The notes beneath the pieces were generated by a model. The model did no database searches. It saw nothing but the letters and a program-made list of their open reading frames with translations, and was not told the DNA's origin. This document shows, one piece after another, positions 45,172 through 56,609 of a DNA stretch of 64,000 nucleotides. Made by a program: the position numbers and the translations under genes. Source of the DNA: Magicicada septendecula (lineage: Eukaryota; Arthropoda; Insecta; Hemiptera; Cicadidae); the NCBI GenBank assembly GCA_034769895.1, contig CM068370.1, positions 48,474,344-48,538,343 on the forward strand, in the 5' to 3' direction. Numbering within the stretch: the first letter of the stretch is position 1; each line of letters starts with the position of its first letter.

Positions 45172-48098
45172 TGTAACATAATCGTTTACGTGGCGTGTGG
45201 CCGCTATCGTTTAAGCCCCGCGATGGAAGCCACTTTGTAAGAAGACTGTTTATGTGGTGTTGTAAAAATTAAATTAAAGTTTAAAATGTTGTTAAACGTG
45301 TCAAAACGTATGCTCTCAGTCGTGTACGGGTAAACCGTATTCTGCTCTGCCGCATTCAAACGTTGCAAACGTTGCCGCCTCGCCACCTGATTGGCGTACA
45401 GCTCTCTGCAGTATTACCCAGCTTGCGTCTCGCTTTAACGCCTTCACTTCAATAATTACTAGTCGTAATTCTAAATTAACGGAATCAAACATACAGCATT
45501 GCAGATTGAGAACATTTATTAATCCTTTAGAATATTTCACTTGGTTTATTATACATTAAAATTCGTTTTCGGCACCGGCTATTACAATTGCGTAGTTGGT
45601 ACGCTCAGCTCAGTTGTATACAGTCATCAGCTACTCTAGTTTACAGTAAAAATTATCGTTTTTTCTCAGGGGTGTAAAGTCCTTTTGGCTACAGAAATAT
45701 ATGTTTACGGCTAACACACACAAAGTTATAATAATTCTTACATCTAATTACATAAATAAATCGATATCTCTTTACATTTGACTAAGTAATCACCAATGAA
45801 AATTTGTGAAGCAATTTATGGTTATGTTCATTTGCCAGCAGTTCGTTATTAGAAGATTCGTTAATTATTTATCATAATTTACTTTCTTAATAATCATTAA
45901 TTTGTTATAGTTAGACAGTGAATTTAAGTCAGCATTTATTTTGACTCGGAATAGTGATCAGTGATTTTGAAATAGTTATATTTAATTCAGACCAAAATTT
46001 GTGAATACGCTTTAAGGGATAATGTTTATACTCATCAGTTACTTGTTGCTGAAGATCCTGGTGTCGTCTTCTTCGATAGATAACTCCTGGGCTGTCGTCT
46101 TCTACTATGGATAATTCCTGTCGTCTATTTCCCTCGTCTCGGCTGGTTTTCTTTGCTACTTCAGGCCTCGTAATTCTTCAGTTGGTGTCATCTTCTTCTT
46201 TTAGGAGGTTCTACTGATCTTCATATAGTGTCCGTGTCGTCTTTCTTCGTTACGGCGTCGCTTCGTCTTCTTTGGATCACTACGGTTTGTTAAATTAATT
46301 TTTTATAAATAAATTTTACGTTCAGGATTCCCTGTACTGTTGTACTAGTCTTCTATTAGTTTTAAATGGTTTTGAAATTGTTTGAAGAATAATAATTTAA
46401 TGTTAATACGAGAGCTACTCGGTCCACCCTCTGGCGTTGGTTAATAATGACTTACTGAAAATCTAACGGTTTTTTGGCGTTATTTTTCTTGTTGCTATGG
46501 TTACTTAAGAAATTATGCTAATTTTTCATTGGTTATTAACTCAGGTTATTGTTAAGATTTATCGTCTTTTTTCGTCAATTTTTTACCAAAATATCTTTAA
46601 CTGAAGATTACTACTTTGTTCTAATATCTATGGTCATCACATTAGTACCATTCTTCCTAAATTTTTATGATGAACATTTTGATACCCCTCATGCCTACTT
46701 TTGGATAGCTAATTACATTTTTACTATTTTCCCAATTTTATATCTTACATATAATTTATTCAAAATTAGTTGTTAACCACATATTTTGGTACTATGAATA
46801 CCCACTTACATGGTTTAATCATTTGGCACGTTCTGCCTTAACTTTGGATTATTATTTGTTCTCAAATTAATAAATTTATGTTCAACAGTTTGGCTTAGAG
46901 CCTAGATTCCATTCTACTACCATTTAACATTTCTTACTAACATTTCTGGTAGCTCTAATATAATTTACAAACAAAACAAACAATAAACATCAGTATCCCT
47001 AACTCTAATTCTTACTATTAAACATTTCTTTTCAGGTTCTACCCTGAAATAACTTTTAATTGCTGTTATCTGCTTATCCTACAATTTACTCTATGCTATG
47101 ATTTTCTGAACACAAATAAAATCCTTAATACTTACTTAAAGAAACTCTTATAATACTATTGACAAACTGTTCCTTGTATACTATGTCCTATCTACTGTTC
47201 CCTTCACTTAAACACAGTGTTAGTCCTTCTTAATTTGCTACACTCTGATACCTTAACTCTTACCTTAATATATAATCTTGATATCTTATTACCTAAATTA
47301 ACAATATTACAATTAGTTCAATCTTACCTACTAGTGCACAGTTTATCACAAATTGTTTATCTGTTTAACATAGTTAGCTTACATAATATTTAGTTCTACA
47401 CTCTCACTACACTTTTCTTTCATTAGAAAGTTTCTATCATTACTACCCTGCTCACTTTGTTTCATTCTTTTATACCTATCACTTTCACTACTTATTTAGT
47501 TTTACACACACACTTTTGGGCTTATTCACGCTTATTCATGGTTGTCTGATTACTTTACATCACTGTGTGATTATGGTCATTTATAACTATTTACCTCCAA
47601 ATCACACTGATCACTTTTGGTCATCATTCTAATATTGCTTTTGTTTTGGGCTCAAAGTATTGTTTATAGCCTTTGGCCATTATTATTACAATTGGTTTGG
47701 GGTATGGTTAGCTTCTAACCCCCCCACATTATATTATACAATTACATTCTTTAAATAATAAGATACATGTGATACTATTACCCTTCATTAATCTTATTGT
47801 CCTAGCTACATCTCATATGCTACAGACATCAATTCATTACTAAATTTACAATATTCTGTTCACTTTTTTGGAATGACTTGATTATACTTAAACTTCTTCT
47901 TCACTGTCTCTTGGTTTTCCTTTGGTTCCTATCCGATCTATTGTGTCAAGTCTGTCGGGTTAATAGTCATTTGTCATTTATTGGGTTATTGGGTTATTGA
48001 TCTTAAGTTCATAAGTTTTTTGCCTTTTACTCTTATTTTCAGCTGTTTATTTTATAATTAAATACCATTGAATTCTTGCTACCTCATGTCATGTTACA
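45172..48098 (-). repeat. Element 3 LTR, middle shared copy (2927 bp)
   Basis: Same termini as the left copy. It lies between the two internal regions and is shared by both. Confidence 0.93.
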
Positions 48099-49423
48099 TA
48101 ATGCATCGCCACCAAAATTGATTATTTCGAAACAAAGATTATTAGATTTTTTCTGAAATCATCAATATAGTTCATTTTATCAAGTTGTTATGATTCAGGA
48201 ATTCCTCCATCGCTACTTCTTCTGTATTCATTCTTTATTAAGTCATGGTTCATAATATAATAATTGGTATTATTATTTTTTTTCTTTATTATTCCCCTTT
48301 ATGTTCTATTTCCCTAAAATTTTTCTTCTCTCTCCTTCATATAAATTGGTAATAGTCAGAGGGCACGTGTGGCTCTATTACTCTGCTATCCATTTATACA
48401 CATTTTGAGTTCAGAGGCCTTGCCTATCTGCTCAATAACATATGTTGGACGTATCTCAACATAAAATCATCACATAATAATATTCATAATAATTATAATA
48501 ATAGTCGTTCATTTCCGACTCACATAATATTAATACAATAAAACACTTTTGGGATTAATTATTCTTTCTTTCATACAACTCATGACCTTTCATTTTAATA
48601 ACTTATTAGGATTCCTTTGTTTTAAGCTTGTGGCGATATTTAATAGGCATTTTGTATTGTTTTAAGAGCTTATTCTATATGGTAGTGATTCTATTTGTCA
48701 TCACTTTAATGCTCATTGATATTTAATTAACATTGTAGCTGGTTTTGACTCATTTATATTTTTTCATTGATAACTCAGCTAATCTGCCAGTGTTATTTTT
48801 TATTTGATTGTTTTGGTTTCTTCCTTTGTGAAACATTAATTTCTATTTATCCCCTTTTTGTGATGGGGTTTGTTAATGATGTTATGTAGCGTCATCATTA
48901 TTTGTGTAATATTTAATTATTTTATATCTCAATTTTTATGATATTTCATTATACATTTTCAAAATTTGCATGTGTTTACACATTTTGTTTCACATTTGGT
49001 CGTAAGTTTAGCCTTACTTTGTTTTGAACTTAGCTTATCTTTCTTCTAAATTCCCTCTCACTTATAATAATAATGGTTCCAATCAAATACTTATTGTAAG
49101 TTGTGCTTACATTACTTTTGAATTTTGATAATAGTTACTTACAAAATTCTCTTTAATTTTCAGACACTGGTTCATAATACTTTTTTAAAGAAGACTGGTT
49201 ATAAGTCCCTTTTATCTTTTTAGTTGTGATTTCACTTATGACATAGGTATTACTTTTATTATCTTTCATTATGAGGTAGGGTATTTATTTTGTTATACAA
49301 TGGACCCTGTTATATACATTCATTTTTCTTATAAGTTAATCTTCTCATTTATACATTAATTGGTTCGCATGGTCGGTTTACTTAAAATCAGTCCCATTTT
49401 CTCAGTGTTCCTCCACACTTGGT
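48099..49423 (-). other. Non-coding 3' part of element 3 internal region, copy 2
   Basis: Near-identical to 42267-43592 apart from a short simple-sequence difference; no supported ORF. Confidence 0.7.
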
Positions 49424-50920
49424 TTAACCATTGTCCATGATTATATGAGCTGCTCCCGTTCGGATTACTGTCGTTTTCATAATGACTTCTGTTCTTGTCC
49501 ATTCTCTTGCTATTATTCTGTATTTAAATGGTTCTGTCATAGAATTCTCACTGGTTTCCATTGCTATCGCAATCATTTCATTGTTTTGTTTATACAACGA
49601 ATAGGTCAATGCTATTTCCATTGTAGATGCTATCGTTGATATAGGATTATGCATGTCCATTAAGTGTCTTCTCCTTCTTATCCTGTTACCCACTATTTTG
49701 TAGTGGTTCCTTCCTAAAGGTTCTAGTAAGTTCCTTCTGTTATTTCTAAAATTCATGAATTCATTCTGGTCGTTAATTAGTACATTAAACATCTCAAACA
49801 GTCCATTCTTCATCATCTCCAACTCTTCTCTGGAATTTATTAGTTTCCTTGGATGTATCTGTCTTACTTTCTTCACTTTCATAGTTTGGATATCCTCCTT
49901 GTGGCTGTTATTTTTATTTGTAGGTAATAGTATGCTTTTGTCTTCTTTAGTTTTTATTTCCTTCCTACTATCTTCTATTTTCTTATTTCCCGGTTTCCCA
50001 TCCTTGTTCACTGCTTCTTTAATACTTTCAGAAGTACCGTCCAGTGGTTCACTCCATTTCTTGAGACTCCTCTCCATTGTTTCCTCTATCCTTCTGAAAC
50101 CCTTATCCATAATTTCCTTCATTTCTTTTCTATGCTTCTTGAAATTGTTATCCCTTTCCTGTTTGTCCTCCTTTCTCCATTCTTCCATTTTCTTCTCCAT
50201 TCTTTGAAACATTTCCATCAATCTGTCCATCTTCGTTTCTTCCGTGGTTCTATTTGGTTCTTTCATCGTTTTAGTTGGTTCGGTGGGGGTTAATATCTCT
50301 TCCACGTCCTTGACTATTTCTTTTTCTAATTGAACATTGGGTTGTTCCAGGTTCTTATTATTTGGTGGTTCGCTGAACCCTCTTACTCGATTATGTTTCT
50401 TCCTCCAATTACACATCTCTTCTCTGGACAGCTCGAACATAACCCTTATCCATTCTCTTAGCTCTGCGTTTTCTGTTTGTATCTGATGTTCTGGTTGTCT
50501 TATAGATTGTCTCCATTGGTCATATTCTTCCTGTGTATACTCTTCCGTCACTTGTGCATATACTCCCGTTCGTTCTTTTTCCATTTGTTTTGCATTACTG
50601 TACCATCTCTTCCAATCTTCTTTAGTCATTCCTTCCACCTTGTTATCGCCTTTTTCGTTTGGACCGTTTTCCAGCTTCCACACTTCATCATAAATTTCTT
50701 CCAATGACATTTGGTCGTATGGTGGTTCCGTTGCATCCGCACGACTCATTAGTGCTCTTTCATGGTCAGTGGTGTTCCTTTCGATGTACTCTATCTCTCT
50801 GCTAAACTTTTTAAATAGTGCTGTCATCCATTCTGCATAGCTGACTCGTTTTTCTTCTATCTCCTTTTCCGATCTCTTTGTCTCCTTTTCCGCCTCCTTC
50901 TCGTGTTTTGCCGGTTCCAT
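49424..50920 (-). CDS. Coiled-coil gag-position ORF of element 3, copy 2 (498 aa)
   Basis: The predicted protein is identical to copy 1; I noticed only one silent difference in the gene (near 50371). Both copies are therefore potentially expressible. Confidence 0.72.
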   Translation of the reverse strand: MEPAKHEKEAEKETKRSEKEIEEKRVSYAEWMTALFKKFSREIEYIERNTTDHERALMSRADATEPPYDQMSLEEIYDEVWKLENGPNEKGDNKVEGMTKEDWKRWYSNAKQMEKERTGVYAQVTEEYTQEEYDQWRQSIRQPEHQIQTENAELREWIRVMFELSREEMCNWRKKHNRVRGFSEPPNNKNLEQPNVQLEKEIVKDVEEILTPTEPTKTMKEPNRTTEETKMDRLMEMFQRMEKKMEEWRKEDKQERDNNFKKHRKEMKEIMDKGFRRIEETMERSLKKWSEPLDGTSESIKEAVNKDGKPGNKKIEDSRKEIKTKEDKSILLPTNKNNSHKEDIQTMKVKKVRQIHPRKLINSREELEMMKNGLFEMFNVLINDQNEFMNFRNNRRNLLEPLGRNHYKIVGNRIRRRRHLMDMHNPISTIASTMEIALTYSLYKQNNEMIAIAMETSENSMTEPFKYRIIAREWTRTEVIMKTTVIRTGAAHIIMDNG

Positions 50921-50981
50921 TTCCGTAGTCGCCGCTAGAATCTGTAAAGTTTAAGGGTATGTTTCCTTACCTATTCTAGCC

Positions 50982-50999
50982 CTACTAGTTGGCGCGCCA
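50982..50999 (-). promoter_or_regulatory. Primer binding site of element 3, copy 2
   Basis: Identical to the site at 45151-45168. Confidence 0.6.
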
Positions 51000-51002
51000 C
51001 TT

Positions 51003-53929
51003 TGTAACATAATCGTTTACGTGGCGTGTGGCCGCTATCGTTTAAGCCCCGCGATGGAAGCCACTTTGTAAGAAGACTGTTTATGTGGTGTTGTAAAAAT
51101 TAAATTAAAGTTTAAAATGTTGTTAAACGTGTCAAAACGTATGCTCTCAGTCGTGTACGGGTAAACCGTATTCTGCTCTGCCGCATTCAAACGTTGCAAA
51201 CGTTGCCGCCTCGCCACCTGATTGGCGTACAGCTCTCTGCAGTATTACCCAGCTTGCGTCTCGCTTTAACGCCTTCACTTCAATAATTACTAGTCGTAAT
51301 TCTAAATTAACGGAATCAAACATACAGCATTGCAGATTGAGAACATTTATTAATCCTTTAGAATATTTCACTTGGTTTATTATACATTAAAATTCGTTTT
51401 CGGCACCGGCTATTACAATTGCGTAGTTGGTACGCTCAGCTCAGTTGTATACAGTCATCAGCTACTCTAGTTTACAGTAAAAATTATCGTTTTTTCTCAG
51501 GGGTGTAAAGCCTTTTGGCTACAGAAATATATGTTTACGGCTAACACACACAAAGTTATAATAATTCTTACATCTAATTACATAAATAAATCGATATCTC
51601 TTTACATTTGACTAAGTAATCACCAATGAAAATTTGTGAAGCAATTTATGGTTATGTTCATTTGCCAGCAGTTCGTTATTAGAAGATTCGTTAATTATTT
51701 ATCATAATTTACTTTCTTAATAATCGTTAATTTGTTATAGTTAGACAGTGAATTTAAGTCAGCATTTATTTTGACTCGGAATAGTGATCAGTGATTTTGA
51801 AATAGTTATATTTAATTCAGACCAAAATTTGTGAATACGCTTTAAGGGATAATGTTTATACTCATCAGTTACTTGTTGCTGAAGATCCTGGTGTCGTCTT
51901 CTTCGATAGATAACTCCTGGGCTGCCGTCTTCTTCTATGGATAATTCCTGTCGTCTATTTCCCTCGTCTCGGCTGGTTTTCTTTGCTACTTCAGGCCTCG
52001 TAATTCTTCAGTTGGTGTCATCTTCTTCTTTTAGGAGGTTCTACTGATCTTCATATAGTGTCCGTGTCGTCTTTCTTCGTTACGGCGTCGCTTCGTCTTC
52101 TTTGGATCACTACGGTTTGTTAAATTAATTTTTTATAAATAAATTTTACGTTCAGGATTCCCTGTACTGTTGTACTAGTCTTCTATTAGTTTTAAATGGT
52201 TTTGAAATTGTTTGAAGAATAATAATTTAATGTTAATACGAGAGCTACTCGGTCCACCCTCTGGCGTTGGTTAATAATGACTTACTGAAAATCTAACGGT
52301 TTTTTGGCGTTATTTTTCTTGTTGCTATGGTTACTTAAGAAATTATGCTAATTTTTCATTGGTTATTAACTCAGGTTATTGTTAAGATTTATCGTCTTTT
52401 TTCGTCAATTTTTTACCAAAATATCTTTAACTGAAGATTACTACTTTGTTCTAATATCTATGGTCATCACATTAGTACCATTCTTCCTAAATTTTTATGA
52501 TGAACATTTTGATACCCCTCATGCCTACTTTTGGATAGCTAATTACATTTTTACTATTTTCCCAATTTTATATCTTACATATAATTTATTCAAAATTAGT
52601 TGTTAACCACATATTTTGGTACTATGAATACCCACTTACATGGTTTAATCATTTGGCACGTTCTGCCTTAACTTTGGATTATTATTTGTTCTCAAATTAA
52701 TAAATTTATGTTCAACAGTTTGGCTTAGAGCCTAGATTCCATTCTACTACCATTTAACATTTCTTACTAACATTTCTGGTAGCTCTAATATAATTTACAA
52801 ACAAAACAAACAATAAACATCAGTATCCCTAACTCTAATTCTTACTATTAAACATTTCTTTTCAGGTTCTACCCTGAAATAACTTTTAATTGCTGTTATC
52901 TGCTTATCCTACAATTTACTCTATGCTATGATTTTCTGAACACAAATAAAATCCTTAATACTTACTTAAAGAAACTCTTATAATACTATTGACAAACTGT
53001 TCCTTGTATACTATGTCCTATCTACTGTTCCCTTCACTTAAACACAGTGTTAGTCCTTCTTAATTTGCTACACTCTGATACCTTAACTCTTACCTTAATA
53101 TATAATCTTGATATCTTATTACCTAAATTAACAATATTACAATTAGTTCAATCTTACCTACTAGTGCACAGTTTATCACAAATTGTTTATCTGTTTAACA
53201 TAGTTAGCTTACATAATATTTAGTTCTACACTCTCACTACACTTTTCTTTCATTAGAAAGTTTCTATCATTACTACCCTGCTCACTTTGTTTCATTCTTT
53301 TATACCTATCACTTTCACTACTTATTTAGTTTTACGCACACACTTTTGGGCTTATTCACGCTTATTCATGGTTGTCTGATTACTTTACATCACTGTGTGA
53401 TTATGGTCATTTATAACTATTTACCTCCAAATCACACTGATCACTTTTGGTCATCATTCTAATATTGCTTTTGTTTTGGGCTCAAAGTATTGTTTATAGC
53501 CTTTGGCCATTATTATTACAATTGGTTTGGGGTATGGTTAGCTTCTAACCCCCCCACATTATATTATACAATTACATTCTTTAAATAATAAGATACATGT
53601 GATACTATTACCCTTCATTAATCTTATTGTCCTAGCTACATCTCATATGCTACAGACATCAATTCATTACTAAATTTACAATATTCTGTTCACTTTTTTG
53701 GAATGACTTGATTATACTTAAACTTCTTCTTCACTGTCTCTTGGTTTTCCTTTGGTTCCTATCCGATCTATTGTGTCAAGTCTGTCGGGTTAATAGTCAT
53801 TTGTCATTTATTGGGTTATTGGGTTATTGATCTTTAATTTCATAAGTTTTTTGCCTTTTACTCTTATTTTCAGCTGTTTATTTTATAATTAAATACCATT
53901 GAATTCTTGCTACCTCATGTCATGTTACA
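51003..53929 (-). repeat. Element 3 LTR, right copy (2927 bp)
   Basis: It carries a few private changes (a one-base deletion near 51510, changes near 51925-51933, 53336 and 53838). It ends CATGTTACA followed by the ATAT duplication. Confidence 0.93.
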
Positions 53930-53933
53930 ATAT
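53930..53933. other. Target site duplication, right copy (ATAT)
   Basis: Repeats the four bases at 39335-39338. Past it the integrase frame resumes. Confidence 0.85.
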
Positions 53934-54755
53934 AAGCTGGAGAAAGTATTTCTAGATATATGTGGGCCATTCCCACGCAGTGGAGGAAACCACAGATATA
54001 AATTCATAATAATTATTTTTGATCACTTTTCCAAATACACTAAACTCTACGCTATTAGCAGAGCCACGACCAAGAAAATTCTGGAAATAATCATCGGACA
54101 TTACACAACAGAGGTTGGTAAACCGTCATCTATTATCACCGATCATGGTACGCAATTCAAGGGCTATAAATGGAGAAATAATCTTTTAAAACACAACATT
54201 AGAAAATATAAGACTTCAGTATACCACCCCAGCAGTAATCCGGCAGAACGTGTATTGAGGGAAGTTGGCAGAATACTCCGAACTTACTGTCATGACCAAC
54301 AGAGAAGGTGGTACGAATACTTGTCACTAACCGAAGAGTTTTTAAATATATCTTACCATCAGTCCATTGAAAATACCCCTTATACTGTTATGTTTGAAAG
54401 GCTTCCACCTAGAGAAATCCAGGATATTATAAACTTTCCAAATAACCCAGAATATCAATTTGAAACAGTTAAATTTTATAACCGAGTTATGGAAAAGGCG
54501 GAAATGAAGAAAAGAAAATATGAAAAGAATAATCCAAAACCAATTAAGTACCAAGTGGGTGAGAAAATATTAATAAGAAACAGGGAGCTACCAAGCACTC
54601 TAGAGGGAATAACTAAAAAATTATTATTATTATATACTGGGCCATATGTGATAACAAAAAATAATAATAACAATACGTATGAAATAATGAACCCTATCAC
54701 GGAAAGGATTAAGGGAACGTACAACCAAGAGTCCATAAAGAAATATAATGAATAA
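53934..54755 (+). CDS. pol: Pol of element 2: integrase catalytic core and C-terminus
   Basis: It continues the pol frame from 39338 without a frame change once the insertion is set aside. Catalytic residues: D in FLDICGPF, D in ITDHGTQF, E in NPAERVLRE, with 34 residues between the second D and the E as in the NPxER group of Gypsy integrases. A basic C-terminal region follows (VGEKILIRNRELPSTLEG, YTGPYVI), resembling the integrase C-terminal strand domain. The gene ends TAA at 54753-54755. The insertion separates the zinc domain from the core, so this copy cannot make intact integrase. Confidence 0.92.
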   Translation, partial: KLEKVFLDICGPFPRSGGNHRYKFIIIIFDHFSKYTKLYAISRATTKKILEIIIGHYTTEVGKPSSIITDHGTQFKGYKWRNNLLKHNIRKYKTSVYHPSSNPAERVLREVGRILRTYCHDQQRRWYEYLSLTEEFLNISYHQSIENTPYTVMFERLPPREIQDIINFPNNPEYQFETVKFYNRVMEKAEMKKRKYEKNNPKPIKYQVGEKILIRNRELPSTLEGITKKLLLLYTGPYVITKNNNNNTYEIMNPITERIKGTYNQESIKKYNE

Positions 54756-54964
54756 ATTCTAAAATATAATAAGAACAACTTATTACCAGTCTTGAAGAGG
54801 AAATACTTGGAATTTAAAAAGAATTTGAGTTGAATACTACCACTAAATTCTCAATTACAATAAGAACCACTTATTATCGATTTTGAAGAAAAAAAAAAAA
54901 AAATGTGTGTCATTCAAAATGAAGTAAGTCTGAATTAAAATATAGTTATGAAGAAGGTATTAAG
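54756..54964 (+). other. Non-coding region after integrase
   Basis: AT-rich, with two diverged copies of a segment around AAGAACMACTTATTA (54768 and 54860). No ORF. Confidence 0.6.
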
Positions 54965-55430
54965 TAGTGTGAATAATGAATAATGAAACCCCAAGATTAC
55001 AGAAGAAAGCGAGAATTATTATTAAATGTTTACAAAGAAATAGTGTGAATAATGAATAATGAAACCCCAAGATTACAGAAGAAAGCGAGAATTATTATTA
55101 AATGTCTATAAAGAAATAGTGTGAATAATGAATAATGAAACCCCAAGATTACAGAAGAAAGCGAGAATTATTATTAAATGTTTATAAAGAAATAGTGTGA
55201 ATAATGAATAATGAAACCCCAAGATTACAGAAGAAAGCGAGAATTATTATTAAATGTTTATAAAGAAATAGTGTGAATAATGAATAATGAAACCCCAAGA
55301 TTACAGAAGAAAGCGAGAATTATTATTAAATGTTTATAAAGAAATAGTGTGAATAATGAATAATGAAACCCCAAGATTACAGAAGAAAGCGAGAATTATT
55401 ATTAGATGTTTATAAAGAAATAGTGTGAAT
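54965..55430 (+). repeat. 76-bp tandem repeat, about six copies
   Basis: Units starting TAGTGTGAATAATG at 54965, 55041, 55117, 55193, 55269, 55345 and (partial) 55421; very few differences between units. A partial unit continues at 56600 on the far side of the Penelope-like insertion. Confidence 0.95.
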
Positions 55431-55460
55431 TATTCCTTAGGCTTTCACGGCCGGTGTCAC

Positions 55461-55770
55461 TTGAATTGTGAAAATTATCCGGGCTGTTTGGCCGTGGTCC
55501 ATGGTTAAAAACAAAACCAAACGTTTCAGCAGCTCCACTGGCTGCCATCATCAGTGGAATAAGATTTCTGCACTTGAGGTGTCTACGTGCAGGCCCACAG
55601 TACTGTGGTATAGACTAAAGCTGCCCTGCCATGCTACCTGTACATATAAATTCAGCAAAGTCCCACGTACAGGTAAAAATGACACCATCAACCAATCACA
55701 ACAGAGATGGTATATGATTGGCTCGCACCAAGATACGCCATTATGTGACTCACTTGTTTTCCAAGAAATA
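55461..55770 (-). repeat. Left (3') arm of the fold-back element
   Basis: Inverted copy of 56289-56598, differing at very few positions. It carries the ribozyme-like motif in the coding sense. Confidence 0.9.
55517..55557 (-). ncRNA. Hammerhead-like motif, left arm
   Basis: Minus strand: CCA, CTGATGA, stem GGCAGC with GCTGCT, GAAAC, GTT, TGG. The core is present, but stems I and III are minimal and one stem II pair is wobble, so activity is uncertain. Confidence 0.55.
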
Positions 55771-55865
55771 CTGTGGGGAAGGCTGCTGATTTCCCGCGAT
55801 GCTACCTGTGCTAATTGTTTACTAATTGCAACCCCCGCACAGGTAAGTACAGCATCACCGGCCAA

Positions 55866-56288
55866 TCAGAAACAAGAAGGTGTGTGAGAGGCTCGCATCG
55901 CGCCATGCCATAATGTACTTAATGAGATGCTTTCGCCCCGTCGATTCATAGCGATCGCAGCATGCTTCTGAATCAAGACGGACTCCATATGAAGACGAGG
56001 GGAGTAATCACTCACCGCCGACAAGAGTTTCGTCTCATCGAAACGGATCCGATGGTCGGCATTGGCGAGCGCGTGTTCGGCCACGGCAGACTTCTCCGGC
56101 TGTCCCAGTCTACAGTAACGGCTATGTTCACCCACGCGTGTGCGGACGCTGCGCTTCGTGGTACCAATGTACACCTGGCCGCATGAGCAGGGAACTCCGT
56201 ACACACCGCACGATGACAGCGGGTCTCGGACATCCTTCGTCGGCCGCAAGAACTGGTGTATCTTCATTGTCGGCTTGAATATCGGCCT
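55866..56288 (-). pseudogene. GIY-YIG endonuclease C-terminal fragment (Penelope-like)
   Basis: About 140 residues. CGVYGVPCSCGQVYIGTTKR gives the GIY-YIG core, followed by VRTRVGEHSR, then AVAEHALANADH and a conserved Glu in MESVLIQKH. The frame runs on into the right arm (to 56591), but that N-terminal stretch is arm sequence, not RT. It is GC-richer than its surroundings and of a different lineage from the element at 26-28 kb. Confidence 0.8.
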
Positions 56289-56598
56289 TATTTCTTGGAA
56301 AACAAGTGAGTCACATAATGGCGTATCTTGGTGCGAGCCAATCATATACCATCTCTGTTGTGATTGGTTGATGGTGTCATTTTTACCTGTACGTGGGACT
56401 TTGCTGAATTTATATGTACAGGTAGCATGGCAGGGCAGCTTTAGTCTATACCACAGTACTGTGGGCCTGCACGTAGACACCTCAAGTGCAGAAATCTTAT
56501 TCCACTGATGATGGCAGCCAGTGGAGCTGCCGAAACGTTTGGTTTTGTTTTTAACCATGGACCACGGCCAAACAGCCCGGATAATTTTCACAATTCAA
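56289..56598 (+). repeat. Right (5') arm of the fold-back element
   Basis: Inverted copy of the left arm. The last two bases overlap the target duplication. Confidence 0.9.
56502..56542 (+). ncRNA. Hammerhead-like motif, right arm (antisense to the element)
   Basis: Plus strand: CCA, CTGATGA, perfect GGCAGC/GCTGCC stem II, GAAAC, GTT, TGG. Better preserved than the left-arm copy, but on the strand opposite to the coding sense. Confidence 0.55.
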
Positions 56599-56609
56599 AT
56601 AGTGTGAAT

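Larger units (their letters stand above)
39339..53929 (-). mobile_element. Tandem non-autonomous LTR element 3 nested in integrase
   Basis: Three near-identical 2.93-kb LTRs (periods 5833 and 5831 bp) alternate with two internal regions of 2.90 kb, read on the minus strand. The whole array is flanked by one 4-bp ATAT duplication. Each internal region has one 498-codon ORF and a primer site, but no pol. The LTR differences I can see are about 0.2 %, fewer than between element 2's LTRs, as nesting requires. Confidence 0.93.
55431..56596 (-). mobile_element. Fold-back Penelope-like element fragment
   Basis: A GIY-YIG-coding segment lies between 310-bp near-perfect inverted arms (55461-55770 and 56289-56598), each with a hammerhead-like motif. 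The sequence AAATAGTGTGAAT (13 bp) flanks both sides (55418-55430 and 56597-56609), as a target duplication or by virtue of the tandem repeat it sits in. Most of the RT is missing (5'-truncated). Inverted terminal copies are known for Penelope elements. Confidence 0.8.

Noticed and set aside
54965..55430. CRISPR-like array
   Set aside because: The 76-bp units abut without variable spacers in a eukaryotic retroelement; it is a plain tandem repeat.
56289..56591. N-terminal extension of the 241-codon GIY-YIG ORF as real protein
   Set aside because: This part is the terminal arm, which also occurs inverted at 55461-55770 with its own chance ORF, so it is not RT or nuclease.
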